64,000 bases of DNA from DASVNK01 sp964478815 (GCA_964478815.1 CAYZKY010000002.1:47523-111522), one strand, 5' to 3'; counted from the first letter of the stretch, positions 1 through 10,227 are shown. Translations and numbers: made by a program. The notes: generated by a model from the letters alone, not told the origin.

Positions 1-2
1 CT

Positions 3-1211
3 GCGGCCCTGAATGCCCGCGCGACGTTCCTCCCCCAGGACCAAACCTTTGACTACCGCGAATCGATCGCCTGGCTTCCCTCCTCCTACGATGCCCGGCT
101 CACCTGGTTCGCCTTTTGGCAATATCTCGGCCTTTTCTGCTTCTTCTGGAGCGTGCGCGACTGGCTGATCGGCCGGCCGAAATCCGCCCAACGCAAAAAG
201 CGACGTTCCCAGGATGCGGAAGAACTCCTGGAAGAGAAACTCTCCTCGACGACGTTCGACCTGCCGAAGCGCCTCAAGCTGCTCCTGTGGGTGCTCTGCC
301 TCAACGGCATGGCCCTGGCGCTTCAGGGCATCCTCCAGCGCCTCGATGGCAGCGGCAAGCTCCTCTGGATTCGCCCCTCCTGGTGGGGCACTCCGGAAAG
401 TTGCTTCGGCCCCTACTCGTATCGCAGTAACGCCGCCTCCTACATCAATTTGATCTGGCCGGTGGCCTTCGGTTTCTGGTGGATTCTCCATCAGGCCCAT
501 CGCGCGTCCGCCGGGCTGCTCGCCAAGTTCGGCCAGGGCGCGCAGACCGTCCTGCTGCCCGCCACCGTCGTCATGGCCGCCGCGCCGTTCATCTCCGCCA
601 GCCGCGGCGGCGCGATCATCGCGGTGTTTTGCTTCGTGCTCATCATGGGCACGCTGCTCTTTCACCGCGGGACCGGCCGCGCCACCCGCCTCAGCCTCGG
701 CCTTCTTGCCGCCGTCATCGCCATCGCCGCCCTGCTGCTCGGCTGGGAACAGCTCGCGCCGCGCCTCCGCCATCTCGAAACCGATAAATGGAGCAATCGC
801 GGCGAAATTTACGAAAACTCCGAGCGCATCGCCGCCGATTTTCTCGCCTTCGGCGCCGGACCGGGCGCGTTCCGCTCCGTTTACCATCTCTATCGCACCA
901 ATCCTCGGCAGGACTGGTTCGCCTTCGTCCACGACGATTGGCTGGAAACGCAGGTCACCTTCGGGGCCGTCGGCACCGCGTTTGTCCTGCTGAACCTCGT
1001 CCTCCTGGCGGCTTACTGGATCGGGGCCGGTCGCACCTCCGCTCCACCCGTCCTCCCCGCCGCGCTCTGGATCGCGCTCGGCGGCTGCCTCCTGCACGCC
1101 CGTTTCGATTTCCCGTTCCAGATCTATTCCATCTTGATGCTCTTCGTCCTGCTCTGCGCCATCCTCTTCAGTTTCTCCCGCAAGCCCACTCCCGAGAGCC
1201 GCGCCGCCTGA
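3..1211 (+). CDS. O-antigen ligase/polymerase-like membrane protein, 5' truncated by window edge
   Basis: The frame is open from the first bases of the window, so the true start lies upstream. The visible part has many hydrophobic segments and a hydrophilic loop of about 60 residues containing LETDKWSNRGEIYENS and GAGPGAF, followed by HDDWLETQ. That is the layout of the Wzy_C domain of O-antigen ligases (WaaL) and related bactoprenol-linked glycan polymerases, which join glycan chains on the periplasmic side of the inner membrane. A final pair of membrane helices follows before the stop. The exact substrate (lipid A, exopolysaccharide or a protein glycan) cannot be read from the sequence. The next gene is convergent. 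The family call is fairly safe; the specific role is not. Confidence 0.75.
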   Translation, partial: AALNARATFLPQDQTFDYRESIAWLPSSYDARLTWFAFWQYLGLFCFFWSVRDWLIGRPKSAQRKKRRSQDAEELLEEKLSSTTFDLPKRLKLLLWVLCLNGMALALQGILQRLDGSGKLLWIRPSWWGTPESCFGPYSYRSNAASYINLIWPVAFGFWWILHQAHRASAGLLAKFGQGAQTVLLPATVVMAAAPFISASRGGAIIAVFCFVLIMGTLLFHRGTGRATRLSLGLLAAVIAIAALLLGWEQLAPRLRHLETDKWSNRGEIYENSERIAADFLAFGAGPGAFRSVYHLYRTNPRQDWFAFVHDDWLETQVTFGAVGTAFVLLNLVLLAAYWIGAGRTSAPPVLPAALWIALGGCLLHARFDFPFQIYSILMLFVLLCAILFSFSRKPTPESRAA

Positions 1212-1284
1212 TCCGGCATCCCAACGGCCACGGAGTTCGGAACCCTGGCCACGTCCCAGGCCAATGCGCTGTCCCGTCGTCGCC

Positions 1285-2850
1285 TCACGGCGGAATGTGC
1301 GACCGGTGAATCGGCGTGGAGAGGCTCATCGGCAAGACGCGCTCTCCCAGAGGGCGCGAGAAGGTCACGCCGGCGAACCAGTCGGCCACCGTCACGCGGG
1401 CGGGCAGTGTCAGGATCAGCCCCTCCGGCGTTCGTTCCAGGGGAGCCTTGCGCCAGATTCGGTTCCACCAGCGCTCGTCGACATTCGTCGACACATAAGC
1501 CCACAGTTCTCCGCCCTGCGGCATCGCCACGGCTTCTAACCGGAGCGACCGCCTGGATTGACTGACGCGTGTCAGCCTCGGCACGGGTGTCCACCCCCAC
1601 GCTAAATTCTCTGTATGAAAGAGCAATTCGCCGCTGGCCCACGCCGCCCCTCCGCTATCTTGAGGGCCCCCAGGCAGCGTGAAGTCATGATTCACGCCGG
1701 GTGCGATGCACAAGCACTTCTCGCTCAGGATGGCGTCCAGTGTCTGCTGCGCCGCGGACTGGTAAAAATAAGTGTCGTTCGAAGCGGCATACAACAGAAT
1801 GCTTGCTCGCACGCGTTTCAGCCGGGGTGCTGGATCGAAATGAGCCAGCCATCTCCGGCGTTCCTCCTCCGTCTTCCCGAGGAGATACTCTCGCCAGACG
1901 GTTTCCATGAAAAAAGCGGTCCCGAACAATGAAAAGGCGCTGCGCACTCGCTCGTCGAGCAACGCACACAGCATGATCGAGACATATCCACCCAAACTCG
2001 AACCGCTGACGGCGACCCGCTTCGGGTCCACGTCCGGATGCTCCGACACCAGGTTGAAGGCCCCCAGAGCGGCGAGGATCGCATCGAACAGCATCGAAGC
2101 CCGCGCGTTCGGGATCGCGTCCCACGCGCGGACGTCCAGCGTCCGGTGCCGCGAGAGGCTCTGTTGCGTTTCGGGATTGGACAGCCCCGGCAGCTCCACG
2201 GCGATCGCCACGAATCCCAGCTTTGCCCACCACAACGCCATGAAATCCTGCGCCACGCCGTTGCCGCCGTGGCAGATCAGGATGCCCGGATGCGCCCGGG
2301 GCAGCCGCACCACCGGCTCCGCCAGCACGGCATAGACCTCGTTCGGCTGGATGCCGCCTTCGGCGGTGCCTTCGAAATTTGCGAAGCGAAACTTCCGCAG
2401 GCGGACGCCGTCCGTCGTTTCGTCTGAAAAAACGGTCGTCCACGGCGGCACCCGGCGCAGGTACGGGTAGAACAAATCGTCTTCCGGAATCGGTTCGGGC
2501 GGGGGGAGGGCGGCAGCCGAGGCGGTGCGAAAGAATCCGGTGCCGTTCCCCGTCGGCAACCGCAGTCCTTCGCCTGGCTGCACAGGTCGGGAGCCCCAGG
2601 TTACATCGTGCCAAAACCGAAAGTCGCGCGATTCTTGCAGCCGCCAGGCCCCCGCCGAACCAGGCTCTCCCTGCACCTTGAAGTCGATAAACCCTGGATT
2701 CGGCGGGTAGTTGGGTTGAACCAGCACTTGAGCCCGTCCCCCCGCGGTCAACGCCTGGACCAGGAGCAAACCCATCCCGCAAGCAGCCGCTAATCTCGAG
2801 ATGAAATCGCGCCGCGGTATATCAATGCCGACATCCGTGGATCGCCTCAC
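1285..2850 (-). CDS. Secreted alpha/beta hydrolase (esterase or acyl hydrolase family)
   Basis: A 521-residue protein with a probable Tat-like or Sec signal at the N-terminus: IPRRDFISRLAAACGMGLLL, where the RRDF is twin-arginine-like. A short domain of unknown role follows. An alpha/beta hydrolase core begins near residue 180: oxyanion-region HGGNG, nucleophile elbow GSSLGG, an acidic residue in ASNDTYF and a likely catalytic His in NHDF. This matches the dienelactone-hydrolase, acetyl-xylan-esterase and PhoPQ-activated-protein superfamily of exported enzymes. The last 120 residues look like a beta-rich appendix. Substrate unknown. The gene stands alone between a convergent neighbour and a 600-bp gap that holds repeats. 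Confidence 0.7.
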   Translation of the reverse strand: MRRSTDVGIDIPRRDFISRLAAACGMGLLLVQALTAGGRAQVLVQPNYPPNPGFIDFKVQGEPGSAGAWRLQESRDFRFWHDVTWGSRPVQPGEGLRLPTGNGTGFFRTASAAALPPPEPIPEDDLFYPYLRRVPPWTTVFSDETTDGVRLRKFRFANFEGTAEGGIQPNEVYAVLAEPVVRLPRAHPGILICHGGNGVAQDFMALWWAKLGFVAIAVELPGLSNPETQQSLSRHRTLDVRAWDAIPNARASMLFDAILAALGAFNLVSEHPDVDPKRVAVSGSSLGGYVSIMLCALLDERVRSAFSLFGTAFFMETVWREYLLGKTEEERRRWLAHFDPAPRLKRVRASILLYAASNDTYFYQSAAQQTLDAILSEKCLCIAPGVNHDFTLPGGPQDSGGAAWASGELLFHTENLAWGWTPVPRLTRVSQSRRSLRLEAVAMPQGGELWAYVSTNVDERWWNRIWRKAPLERTPEGLILTLPARVTVADWFAGVTFSRPLGERVLPMSLSTPIHRSHIPP

Positions 2851-3054
2851 GCACCTCTCCTATCTCGAATGAACCGCCGAAGCAAGCCCCCGACACGGAT
2901 CGGGCGCGACTGGGCGCATCTCGGTATGCCCCCCGAGCGGCGCCGGCTTTTGGTTTGGAGTTCCGCGTTTACGCGGTCCGGGGGCAGGAAAAAATCGCGC
3001 ACGGCGGCACTCTTCAACCTTGATTCATCCCATCCCCTGTCGCATACTAACGGT

Positions 3055-3140
3055 ATGACGACTCAATATGAGGCGTCATTGCGAAACAGGGACGTTCTGA
3101 CTCAAACCTCTCCGTTTCCCAATGACCCGCTAACCGTTCG
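3055..3140 (+). repeat. Dispersed repeat A, copy 1 (palindrome plus GCGAAAC tail)
   Basis: Starts with a 24-bp imperfect palindrome of the form ATGACGACTCA...TGAGGCGTCAT followed by GCGAAAC and a pyrimidine-rich tail. Other copies begin at 53898, 57965 and 62828. The stretch 2851-3475 contains no convincing gene; it holds this element and the TTTACAC array. Confidence 0.7.
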
Positions 3141-3220
3141 GACCTTTCCCGTACTTGGCATTTCCATGTCCTCCTTGGGAGCACGCTTGCTCCCAAGCAT
3201 TCCCGCCTCCTGCTTGGAGT

Positions 3221-3340
3221 ATTTACACGCCGAGGCGGGCGTATTGACAGGCATTTACACAGCGATTTACACACCTTTACACGCCGATTTACACGCATTT
3301 ACACACCCATTTACACAGATTTACACACTATTTACACACT
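3221..3340 (+). repeat. Phased array of ATTTACAC words, 10/12-bp alternating pitch
   Basis: ATTTACAC or a one-base variant (ATTGACAG, CTTTACAC) starts at 3221, 3243, 3253, 3265, 3275, 3287, 3297, 3309, 3319 and 3330. After the first 22-bp step the spacing runs 10, 12, 10, 12, 10, 12, 10, 11, so about one word per helical turn on one face of the DNA. It lies between a gene reading away leftward (1285-2850) and the 3' end of the subtilase, so it may be upstream of the hydrolase or a stand-alone element. Confidence 0.85.
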
Positions 3341-3475
3341 CCGTTTTTCACGCAACCGTTTCTGGTTCAATGATTTGCGTAAAAAAACCTGTCCCTGAAC
3401 GTCCCCCCCTCCCCCTCCCCCCGATTGACACACTCAACCCCAGCACGGACTGCCAGAAACTCACCGGATCGGACG

Positions 3476-4861
3476 TTAGCGTTGGCCCGGCGTGCGCGGT
3501 GGAGCGTGGATATCAAAGCGTTGCAAGATGGCATTCGCGGCCTGTTGCGGAGCGAGCCCCTGCGCGGCCAGGGCGGCGGCCTGACCGCTGATGAACGCCG
3601 TGGCGGTGCTGGTGCCGGTCGAGACGTAGGTCTGCCCTTGATAGCGCACCAGGCTGTTGCCCGGAGCCTTGACCTCCACGAAGTCCCCTCGGTTCGCGTA
3701 GGGGGCGAGATTTCCGTTCCAATCGGCGGCCGTCACGGCAATGACATTCGGGCTGGCGGCCGGATAAACCGGATCGGTGGTCGGCGTGTTTCCAGCCGAA
3801 GCAAAGACCAGGATGTCCTTCTGCCGCGCCGATTGCAGGAGGTACTCCACCAGCGGGCTGTCGCCGGTTCCGCCCAGGCTCAGATTGATCACGCTCGGGT
3901 TGGCCTGGATGGCCCGGTACAAACCTTGCGCCACCTCGAAGGTGGTGGTGGTTGCCTTGCTGCCGTAGATGTCGACCGGCAGCACCCGGACTTTGCCGGC
4001 ATCGTCCGCCGACGCGGTGCGGGCCAGACTGTTGAGGAGGGTTTGCGCCATCGAGGTGGCGTGCGTCGGCGCGTCTGTTCCGACCGCGGCCTCGCCCCCC
4101 GCGACCTGGATGGTCGGCAGCACGAAGTCCTTCATCTTGCCCTCCAGCGGCTGGATGGCCGTATCCACCAGAGCCACCGTCACCTGCTCCGAAGCGGAGA
4201 CCGGTTTCGGATCAATGGGAAACAAACTCGAGAGCGGCGCGGAACTGGATGCCTGGTTGACCGGCCTCTGATACGCGTAATTGTCGCTCGTTTCGAGATC
4301 GGTGCGGGCTTCGAGCTGGGTGCGGGCTTTATCGGCCGCCGCGTCGGTCTCGAACTCCAGGCGGTAAGAACGCAGCTCGTCGGAGCGCCCCGTTATCTTT
4401 GCGCCGAGTTCCGCCGCCAGGGTTTCGATATCCGTCTTCGCATTCGGGCCGAGCGTGACGATGATCTCGTTCCGCAGCCAGTTTGCGGGTTTCGGTTCGC
4501 CGGGGACGCGTTCGGTCGCACCGGAAATGGAGCTGCGATAGACGTAAAGCCTGGACAGCCCGCGCGATTGCGGCAGCAAGGCGTAGTTTACCCGATCCAG
4601 CAATTGCCGCAGCGCCTCCCCTTGCGACAGATTCTGAAACGAGGCGGACACCCGCTGGTCGAGCCCCGGCTCGACATAGATCTTCCAGCCGCTGGCGGTG
4701 GCGAGGCGATTCAGCAGTTGCCAAAGAGGCCAATCCGAAACGGCGGCATCGACCGTTTTGTCGCGCTTCCAGCGCAGGACTTGCTCGGCCCGCGCGACAT
4801 CCGAGCCCAGAAAGACCCATCCTACCAACCATAAGGCAACCAGGCACCGCACGCGCTTCAT
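3476..4861 (-). CDS. Exported S8 (subtilisin-like) serine peptidase with an STN-like N-terminal domain
   Basis: A 461-residue protein with a signal peptide (about residues 1-25). Residues 30-110 resemble a secretin/TonB short N-terminal (STN) domain: a hydrophobic LLNRLA helix, then EALRQLLD and LYVYRS. Residues about 125-200 look like an inhibitor-type propeptide. The S8 catalytic residues are all visible: Asp233 in LVDTA, His267 in THATS, Asn358 in ASAGN and Ser418 in GTSTATAFISG. It should be an active endopeptidase of the periplasm or cell surface. The STN-like domain is unusual for a subtilase and suggests contact with an envelope partner. Gene ends just downstream of the phased TTTACAC array. 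Confidence 0.88.
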   Translation of the reverse strand: MKRVRCLVALWLVGWVFLGSDVARAEQVLRWKRDKTVDAAVSDWPLWQLLNRLATASGWKIYVEPGLDQRVSASFQNLSQGEALRQLLDRVNYALLPQSRGLSRLYVYRSSISGATERVPGEPKPANWLRNEIIVTLGPNAKTDIETLAAELGAKITGRSDELRSYRLEFETDAAADKARTQLEARTDLETSDNYAYQRPVNQASSSAPLSSLFPIDPKPVSASEQVTVALVDTAIQPLEGKMKDFVLPTIQVAGGEAAVGTDAPTHATSMAQTLLNSLARTASADDAGKVRVLPVDIYGSKATTTTFEVAQGLYRAIQANPSVINLSLGGTGDSPLVEYLLQSARQKDILVFASAGNTPTTDPVYPAASPNVIAVTAADWNGNLAPYANRGDFVEVKAPGNSLVRYQGQTYVSTGTSTATAFISGQAAALAAQGLAPQQAANAILQRFDIHAPPRTPGQR

Positions 4862-4997
4862 GCTTTTCGCAAACTAGTTCAGTGGTAACCCCGGCACCAG
4901 CGAAACGTTGCGTTCCGCGGCCCTGCGCGGCCGGCCAACTCCCACATTTCAAACCGAACCTTGCCCGGCCGTCGGAATTCGGGTCAACTGACCGAAC

Positions 4998-6242
4998 ATG
5001 CAACACGGGAAGATCACGCGCGCGCAGTGGCTTGTCCTTGCGGCGGCTTTTCTGGGCTGGCTGTTCGATGGATTCGAGATGGGCCTGTTCCCGGTGGTGG
5101 CCCGTCCCGCGCTGTCGAATCTGCTGGCCGGGAGCGTCGAGGGCTCGCTCGACAGCGTGGTTGGACAATGGATCGGCTATATCAATGCCGCCTTTCTGCT
5201 GGGCGCCGCCGCTGGTGGTTTGATCTTCGGATGGCTCGGAGACCGGATCGGGCGCGTCAAAGCCATGTCGCTGAGCATCGCGGTTTACTCGGTCTTCACG
5301 GCGTTCGGTTACTTCGCTCAATCTCCCTTTCAACTGGGCGGCCTCCGCTTTATCGCGGCTTTGGGCATGGGAGGCGAATGGTCGCTGGGGGTGGCCCTGG
5401 TCATGGAATGCTGGCCGGAACGATGGCGGCCGCTGCTGGCAGGCTGCATCGGCGCGGCGGCGAATTGCGGCTTTCTGCTCGTGGGATGGGTCGCCCGCCT
5501 CTATCCCGTGACGCCCGATTCGTGGCGCTGGATGTTCGTCGTGGGCGCGGCCCCGGCCGTGCTGGTGCTGCTCATCCGCTTGTTCGTGCCGGAATCCGAG
5601 CGCTGGCAGGCGGCCAAAGTAGAAAATGCCAGCCCCCTCGCGGAGGTGTTCCGCGCGCCACTGCTTCGCCACACGTTGCTGGGCATCACCTTCGCCTCGG
5701 TGGCGCTGATCGGCACCTGGGGCTCGGTCCAGAATATCCCGAGCTGGGTGGATCAATTGACGGAAGGTAAAATTCCCGGCGCGAAAGCCTCCGCGCAAAT
5801 GTGCTCCGCCTGGGGGGCGATTGTCGGGAGCCTCGCCGGACCGCTGATTGGCGGACGCTGGGGGCGCCGCCCGGCGTATTTTGGGCTCTGCCTGGCCTCG
5901 CTCGCCGTCACGCAAATTCTCTTCCGCACGTTCGATAGCTACAGCACCAGCCTGCTGGCCATAATCTTTCTGACTGGCCTTTGCACCGCAGCCTTTTATG
6001 GATGGTTCCCGCTCTACTTTCCCGAGCTCTTTCCCACTCGCGCCCGGGCAACCGGCCAGGGGGTCAGCTACAATACCGGCCGGGTTTTCGCTGCGGCCGG
6101 GGCCATCCTTGGCGGTCAACTGGTCGCCTCGTTCGACGGCAGCTTCGCCCGCGCCGCCGCCGTGATTACCTTGGTTTATATCATCGGGCTCGCTGTCATC
6201 TGGATCGCTCCAGAAACGCGAGGCAAAGGGCTGCCGGCGTAG
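4998..6242 (+). CDS. Major facilitator superfamily transporter
   Basis: A 414-residue inner-membrane protein with about 12 hydrophobic segments. The cytoplasmic loop motif GDRIGRVKA between helices 2 and 3 and its repeat GGRWGRRPA in the second half are the MFS signature. The GFEMGLFP region in helix 1 and the RARATGQGVSYN stretch fit the metabolite:H+ symporter and sugar-porter type groups (SP/AAHS). The substrate is probably a small organic acid or sugar but cannot be fixed. It reads alone, convergent with accD 36 bp downstream and divergent from the S8 peptidase. Confidence 0.85.
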   Translation: MQHGKITRAQWLVLAAAFLGWLFDGFEMGLFPVVARPALSNLLAGSVEGSLDSVVGQWIGYINAAFLLGAAAGGLIFGWLGDRIGRVKAMSLSIAVYSVFTAFGYFAQSPFQLGGLRFIAALGMGGEWSLGVALVMECWPERWRPLLAGCIGAAANCGFLLVGWVARLYPVTPDSWRWMFVVGAAPAVLVLLIRLFVPESERWQAAKVENASPLAEVFRAPLLRHTLLGITFASVALIGTWGSVQNIPSWVDQLTEGKIPGAKASAQMCSAWGAIVGSLAGPLIGGRWGRRPAYFGLCLASLAVTQILFRTFDSYSTSLLAIIFLTGLCTAAFYGWFPLYFPELFPTRARATGQGVSYNTGRVFAAAGAILGGQLVASFDGSFARAAAVITLVYIIGLAVIWIAPETRGKGLPA

Positions 6243-6278
6243 CTGGTGCCAGGCCGAGCTGTTGCGAGCCTCCGTCTT

Positions 6279-7244
<966 letters not shown>

Positions 7245-7374
7245 GGGTTAGCGGCGTGTGGTCAGATCCGCGGGAACATGAACGGGACTTCGTTCTGGGA
7301 TGCGACAACCGGCGTGCGGCGGGCGAACCCGGCCTGACATCGAAGCATCCTGTCCATCGTTGTCCGGCATGCTA

Positions 7375-8142
7375 CTACTGAAGGGTTCCGCGGGCAACAG
7401 TCCAAACATCGACCGGACCGGCGCCGTTCTGCCGCAACACTTTGGCGCAGGCGCTGGCCGTGGCGCCGGTGGTCAGCACGTCGTCCACGAGCACGATCCG
7501 CTCCCCCTGGAGCGCCGTCCGCCCCTTGAACTCGAAGGCGCGCAGCACATTCTCGGCGCGTTGCGAACGAGTCAGGCGGGTTTGGGTGGGCGTGTTGAGC
7601 CGCCGCCGCAGCCAATCGGTTCGCACCGGCAGGCCGGTGGCGCGGCTGAGGGCCTTCGCCAGACTCTTGGCCTGATTGAAGCCGCGCAGCCGGCGTTTCG
7701 ACCAATGCAGCGGGATCGGCACGATGGCATCCCAGCTTGCCGAGGCCAGGCGCGGGGCGGCCTGTTCGATGAGAAGGCCGGCGAGAAATGGTTCGAAATA
7801 GGACCCGTGATCGTACTTGAAACGGTGGATGACCTGTTGCAGGAGAGGCGTCAATCGAGCGGCGGCACGCGCCGAGCGAAAGTGATGGCCCGACTCGCGG
7901 CACTCCGAACATTCGAAGGGCGAAAAGGCCTCCCCGTCGATAGGCGTGCCGCAGGTCCGGCAGAGCGGCTCTTCGATCCACCGGAGGCCATCGGGCGGGG
8001 CGGCGCAGGACCGGCACACATAACCTTCGGCGTGGGTCGCACGCTCGCCGTGGCACACCTGGCAGACATTCGGATAGATCAACCCGAGGAACGCGTCCGC
8101 GAATTGCTCAAGCCGGTTCCGAATGGCGGAGATCTGAATCAT
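7375..8142 (-). CDS. comF: ComF family phosphoribosyltransferase-like protein
   Basis: About 255 residues from the ATG at 8142; an upstream in-frame ATG at 8172 would overlap the CPBP gene further and is less likely. The N-terminal zinc-binding region has paired cysteines (CQVCHG, CRSC, CRTCG, CSEC). The C-terminal type I phosphoribosyltransferase domain carries the PRPP loop LVDDVLTTGATASAC. ComF proteins act in DNA uptake and single-strand DNA handling in competent bacteria. Its start overlaps the end of the upstream CPBP gene by 35 bp, so the two are probably co-transcribed. Confidence 0.85.
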   Translation of the reverse strand: MIQISAIRNRLEQFADAFLGLIYPNVCQVCHGERATHAEGYVCRSCAAPPDGLRWIEEPLCRTCGTPIDGEAFSPFECSECRESGHHFRSARAAARLTPLLQQVIHRFKYDHGSYFEPFLAGLLIEQAAPRLASASWDAIVPIPLHWSKRRLRGFNQAKSLAKALSRATGLPVRTDWLRRRLNTPTQTRLTRSQRAENVLRAFEFKGRTALQGERIVLVDDVLTTGATASACAKVLRQNGAGPVDVWTVARGTLQ

Positions 8143-9112
8143 GGTCGCACAGTTGACGGCCAGGGGAGGCACGACGGAACCACCAGACGGAAACGGCGGC
8201 CAGGGTCAGGAGGATCATCGTGGCCATCCAGCCGTCCGACACGCGATTCGATCCCCACACTTTGGGGGCGAATCCCGCCTGGGGTTGGGTGATGAATCCG
8301 TACATTTTCATGCCGAACACCATCGAGGCATGGAGCCCGGCCGGACCAGCCACCGAACCGGTGCGCTCGAACAGCCAGGCGAAGATCCAGCCGAGAATGG
8401 TCAGGTTGAGCAACCCGGGCATGAGCGAGAGCGGATCGGCCCAGCCGGCGAGCGCCTGGCCGAGCGCCGGCAAACCGGTGTGCCAGTGCATCTCGGTTGG
8501 ATTATCCGGACGGGCGAAGTAATGGGTGATGGAGTACAAGCCCCCGCTGACCAGGGCCGCCCAGGCAAAGGAGTTGGTTCGGCGCAAGGCGGCGAAAATC
8601 CCGCCGCGGAAGAGGGCTTCCTCCAGGATGCCCACGACCAGCCCGGCGGCGAGGGCACCGGTCAGCCGACGGAACCAGGCGCGCCCGGTGTGATCAAAAT
8701 GCCATTCGCGGGCTCCGGCGAGGACGGCGATGAGGAGGATCGCCGCCACGGTGAGCAGGCCCAGCCCTGCGCCCGCCAGCCATTGCCGCCGCAGCCGTGG
8801 CCAGGGAGTGGGTTGAACCACGAGACGGAACCGGCTGCCCAGGATGCTCAGCAAGGGCCACAGACCGGCCAAGGCCAGCAGGATCATGCAGCGGTTCAGG
8901 TAGCGATGGAACGGCTGGTCGGCAAATCCGGCGAAGGCCGGAGAAAGGCGGTCCAGCGCTTGGGCTCCCCACCACACCCAGGGTGCGAGGAGCGCCGCAC
9001 CCACCAACACCATCGCCAGGTAACCTGCCACCAGCAGGATCGCACGCATCGCCGCAGGGTAGGGATTCCGCTCCCGAAAGGCCAGACGCGATGTAGCGGT
9101 CAAGCGGATCAA
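8108..9112 (-). CDS. CPBP (CAAX/Abi-type) intramembrane metalloprotease
   Basis: A 334-residue polytopic membrane protein. The second half carries the diagnostic motifs of the CPBP (Abi) family: EEALFRGGIF (the EExxxR motif), a His in ITHYF, and a C-terminal GLHAS with a third conserved His. These residues bind the catalytic metal in Rce1-type proteases. Function in this organism is unknown; bacterial members process peptides or regulate membrane signalling. It overlaps comF by 35 bp. A 10-bp-pitch repeat array lies just upstream (9151-9320). Confidence 0.85.
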   Translation of the reverse strand: MIRLTATSRLAFRERNPYPAAMRAILLVAGYLAMVLVGAALLAPWVWWGAQALDRLSPAFAGFADQPFHRYLNRCMILLALAGLWPLLSILGSRFRLVVQPTPWPRLRRQWLAGAGLGLLTVAAILLIAVLAGAREWHFDHTGRAWFRRLTGALAAGLVVGILEEALFRGGIFAALRRTNSFAWAALVSGGLYSITHYFARPDNPTEMHWHTGLPALGQALAGWADPLSLMPGLLNLTILGWIFAWLFERTGSVAGPAGLHASMVFGMKMYGFITQPQAGFAPKVWGSNRVSDGWMATMILLTLAAVSVWWFRRASPGRQLCDHDSDLRHSEPA

Positions 9113-9251
9113 TCACGAGGCGTGAGTGGTGGAGAGAAAAGAATTGGAAGTGGTGAATTGTGGAGAATCGAGCGGGTTCAGCCTCTTTGACTATAGCGCA
9201 ATATATTGATAGAAAATGAGTTATGATTATCGAAGGTGGGAAAAACAGGTG

Positions 9252-9320
9252 TGGTGAATGAGTGGCGAATTCTGGTGAATTGTGGTGGTTTCTGGTGAAT
9301 CGCGGTGATTCGCGGAGGAT
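9252..9320 (+). repeat. Phased TGGTGAAT array, 10-bp pitch
   Basis: TGGTGAAT or variants start at 9252, 9263, 9273, 9283, 9293, 9303 and 9313 (steps 11, 10, 10, 10, 10, 10). Two more units sit at 9151 and 9161. The array lies in the 224-bp gap between the CPBP gene start and the UbiA gene end, so in the upstream region of the CPBP-comF unit. On the minus strand the unit reads ATTCACCA. Confidence 0.85.
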
Positions 9321-9335
9321 CTGAACCTGGCGGAT

Positions 9336-10211
9336 TCAGGTCGCGGGGACATGGCGCTGAAAGAGGAGGGCGGCGGCGAAGAGGAGGAGCATGGCGAACG
9401 CGAGGGCGGCGGGAGAGCCGCCGATGGCGAGGAGGTCCACGACGACGATGCCGGCCAGGAGACCGGAGACGGTGCGTCCGACGTTTTTGGGCGAAGACCA
9501 GAAGGTAAAGGTGAGGCACCGGGCCACCCAGAAGAGCAAGGCAAACCAGGCGACGGGCACCACCAGCTTATACGGGGCCGGGGCTTCGTTGTTGACGATC
9601 CAGGCCAGGAGGAGTGGCGCTCCGAGAAACAGGCAGGGCCAGTACTTCAACGCGCCGCGGGTGCTCTCGCTTTTGGCGACGTAGCTCAGCCCCACAATGT
9701 AACTGCCGAGGGCAAATGCGCTCCAGAGGGCGATGCCGGTCACGCCTTCGTCGCCGGTGGCGGAGGCCATCAGGAAGAGGAAAAAGCGGCAGACCGCCAT
9801 CAGAACCGGGGAGAAAGCCACCAGCTTGTGCACCGCATCATAGAGGAGAATCGCGAAGACCAGGAACATGGCGAGCCCGGTGACGGGGCTCGGCAGCAGC
9901 AAGGTCAGCGCGAGACCCGCCATGAGCCAGCCGAGGCCGAAGGCCCAGACCGTCCCGAGCCCGATGGCTCCCGAGGGGATGGGACGCTCCTTGCGGTGCT
10001 GGCGGTCGAATTCGATGTCGAAGGCGTCGTTGAGATACATCCCGCCCGTGTAGAGGCAGCTCGCGGCCAGGCAGAGCCAGAAGGCCGCGCTCCATGAACC
10101 GCCCCCGCCGAGCCACCAGCCGGCCAGACAGTTCGACCAGACGGTGGGAAGATTCGAGGCCCGTCCGAGAACCAGCAGCGTGCGCAGGTAGGGGTAATGC
10201 CAATTCGCCAT
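9336..10211 (-). CDS. eboC: UbiA-family prenyltransferase, EboC-like
   Basis: A 291-residue protein with about eight or nine membrane helices. The first Asp-rich motif NDAFDIEFDRQ binds Mg2+ and the prenyl diphosphate in UbiA enzymes, and ERPIPSG follows it as in the family. The second motif region begins YDAVHK. UbiA members attach prenyl chains to aromatic or sugar acceptors at the membrane. Directly upstream is eboE (16 bp gap) and before that an eboB-like gene, the neighbourhood expected for EboC of the ebo cluster, so the EboC name rests on context more than on sequence. Confidence 0.8.
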   Translation of the reverse strand: MANWHYPYLRTLLVLGRASNLPTVWSNCLAGWWLGGGGSWSAAFWLCLAASCLYTGGMYLNDAFDIEFDRQHRKERPIPSGAIGLGTVWAFGLGWLMAGLALTLLLPSPVTGLAMFLVFAILLYDAVHKLVAFSPVLMAVCRFFLFLMASATGDEGVTGIALWSAFALGSYIVGLSYVAKSESTRGALKYWPCLFLGAPLLLAWIVNNEAPAPYKLVVPVAWFALLFWVARCLTFTFWSSPKNVGRTVSGLLAGIVVVDLLAIGGSPAALAFAMLLLFAAALLFQRHVPAT

Positions 10212-10227
10212 GCGGAAGCCGGGTCGG

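Noticed and set aside
3221..3340. CRISPR-like array
   Set aside because: Units are 8 bp with 2-4 bp between; no 25-40 bp repeats, no spacers, no cas genes in the window.
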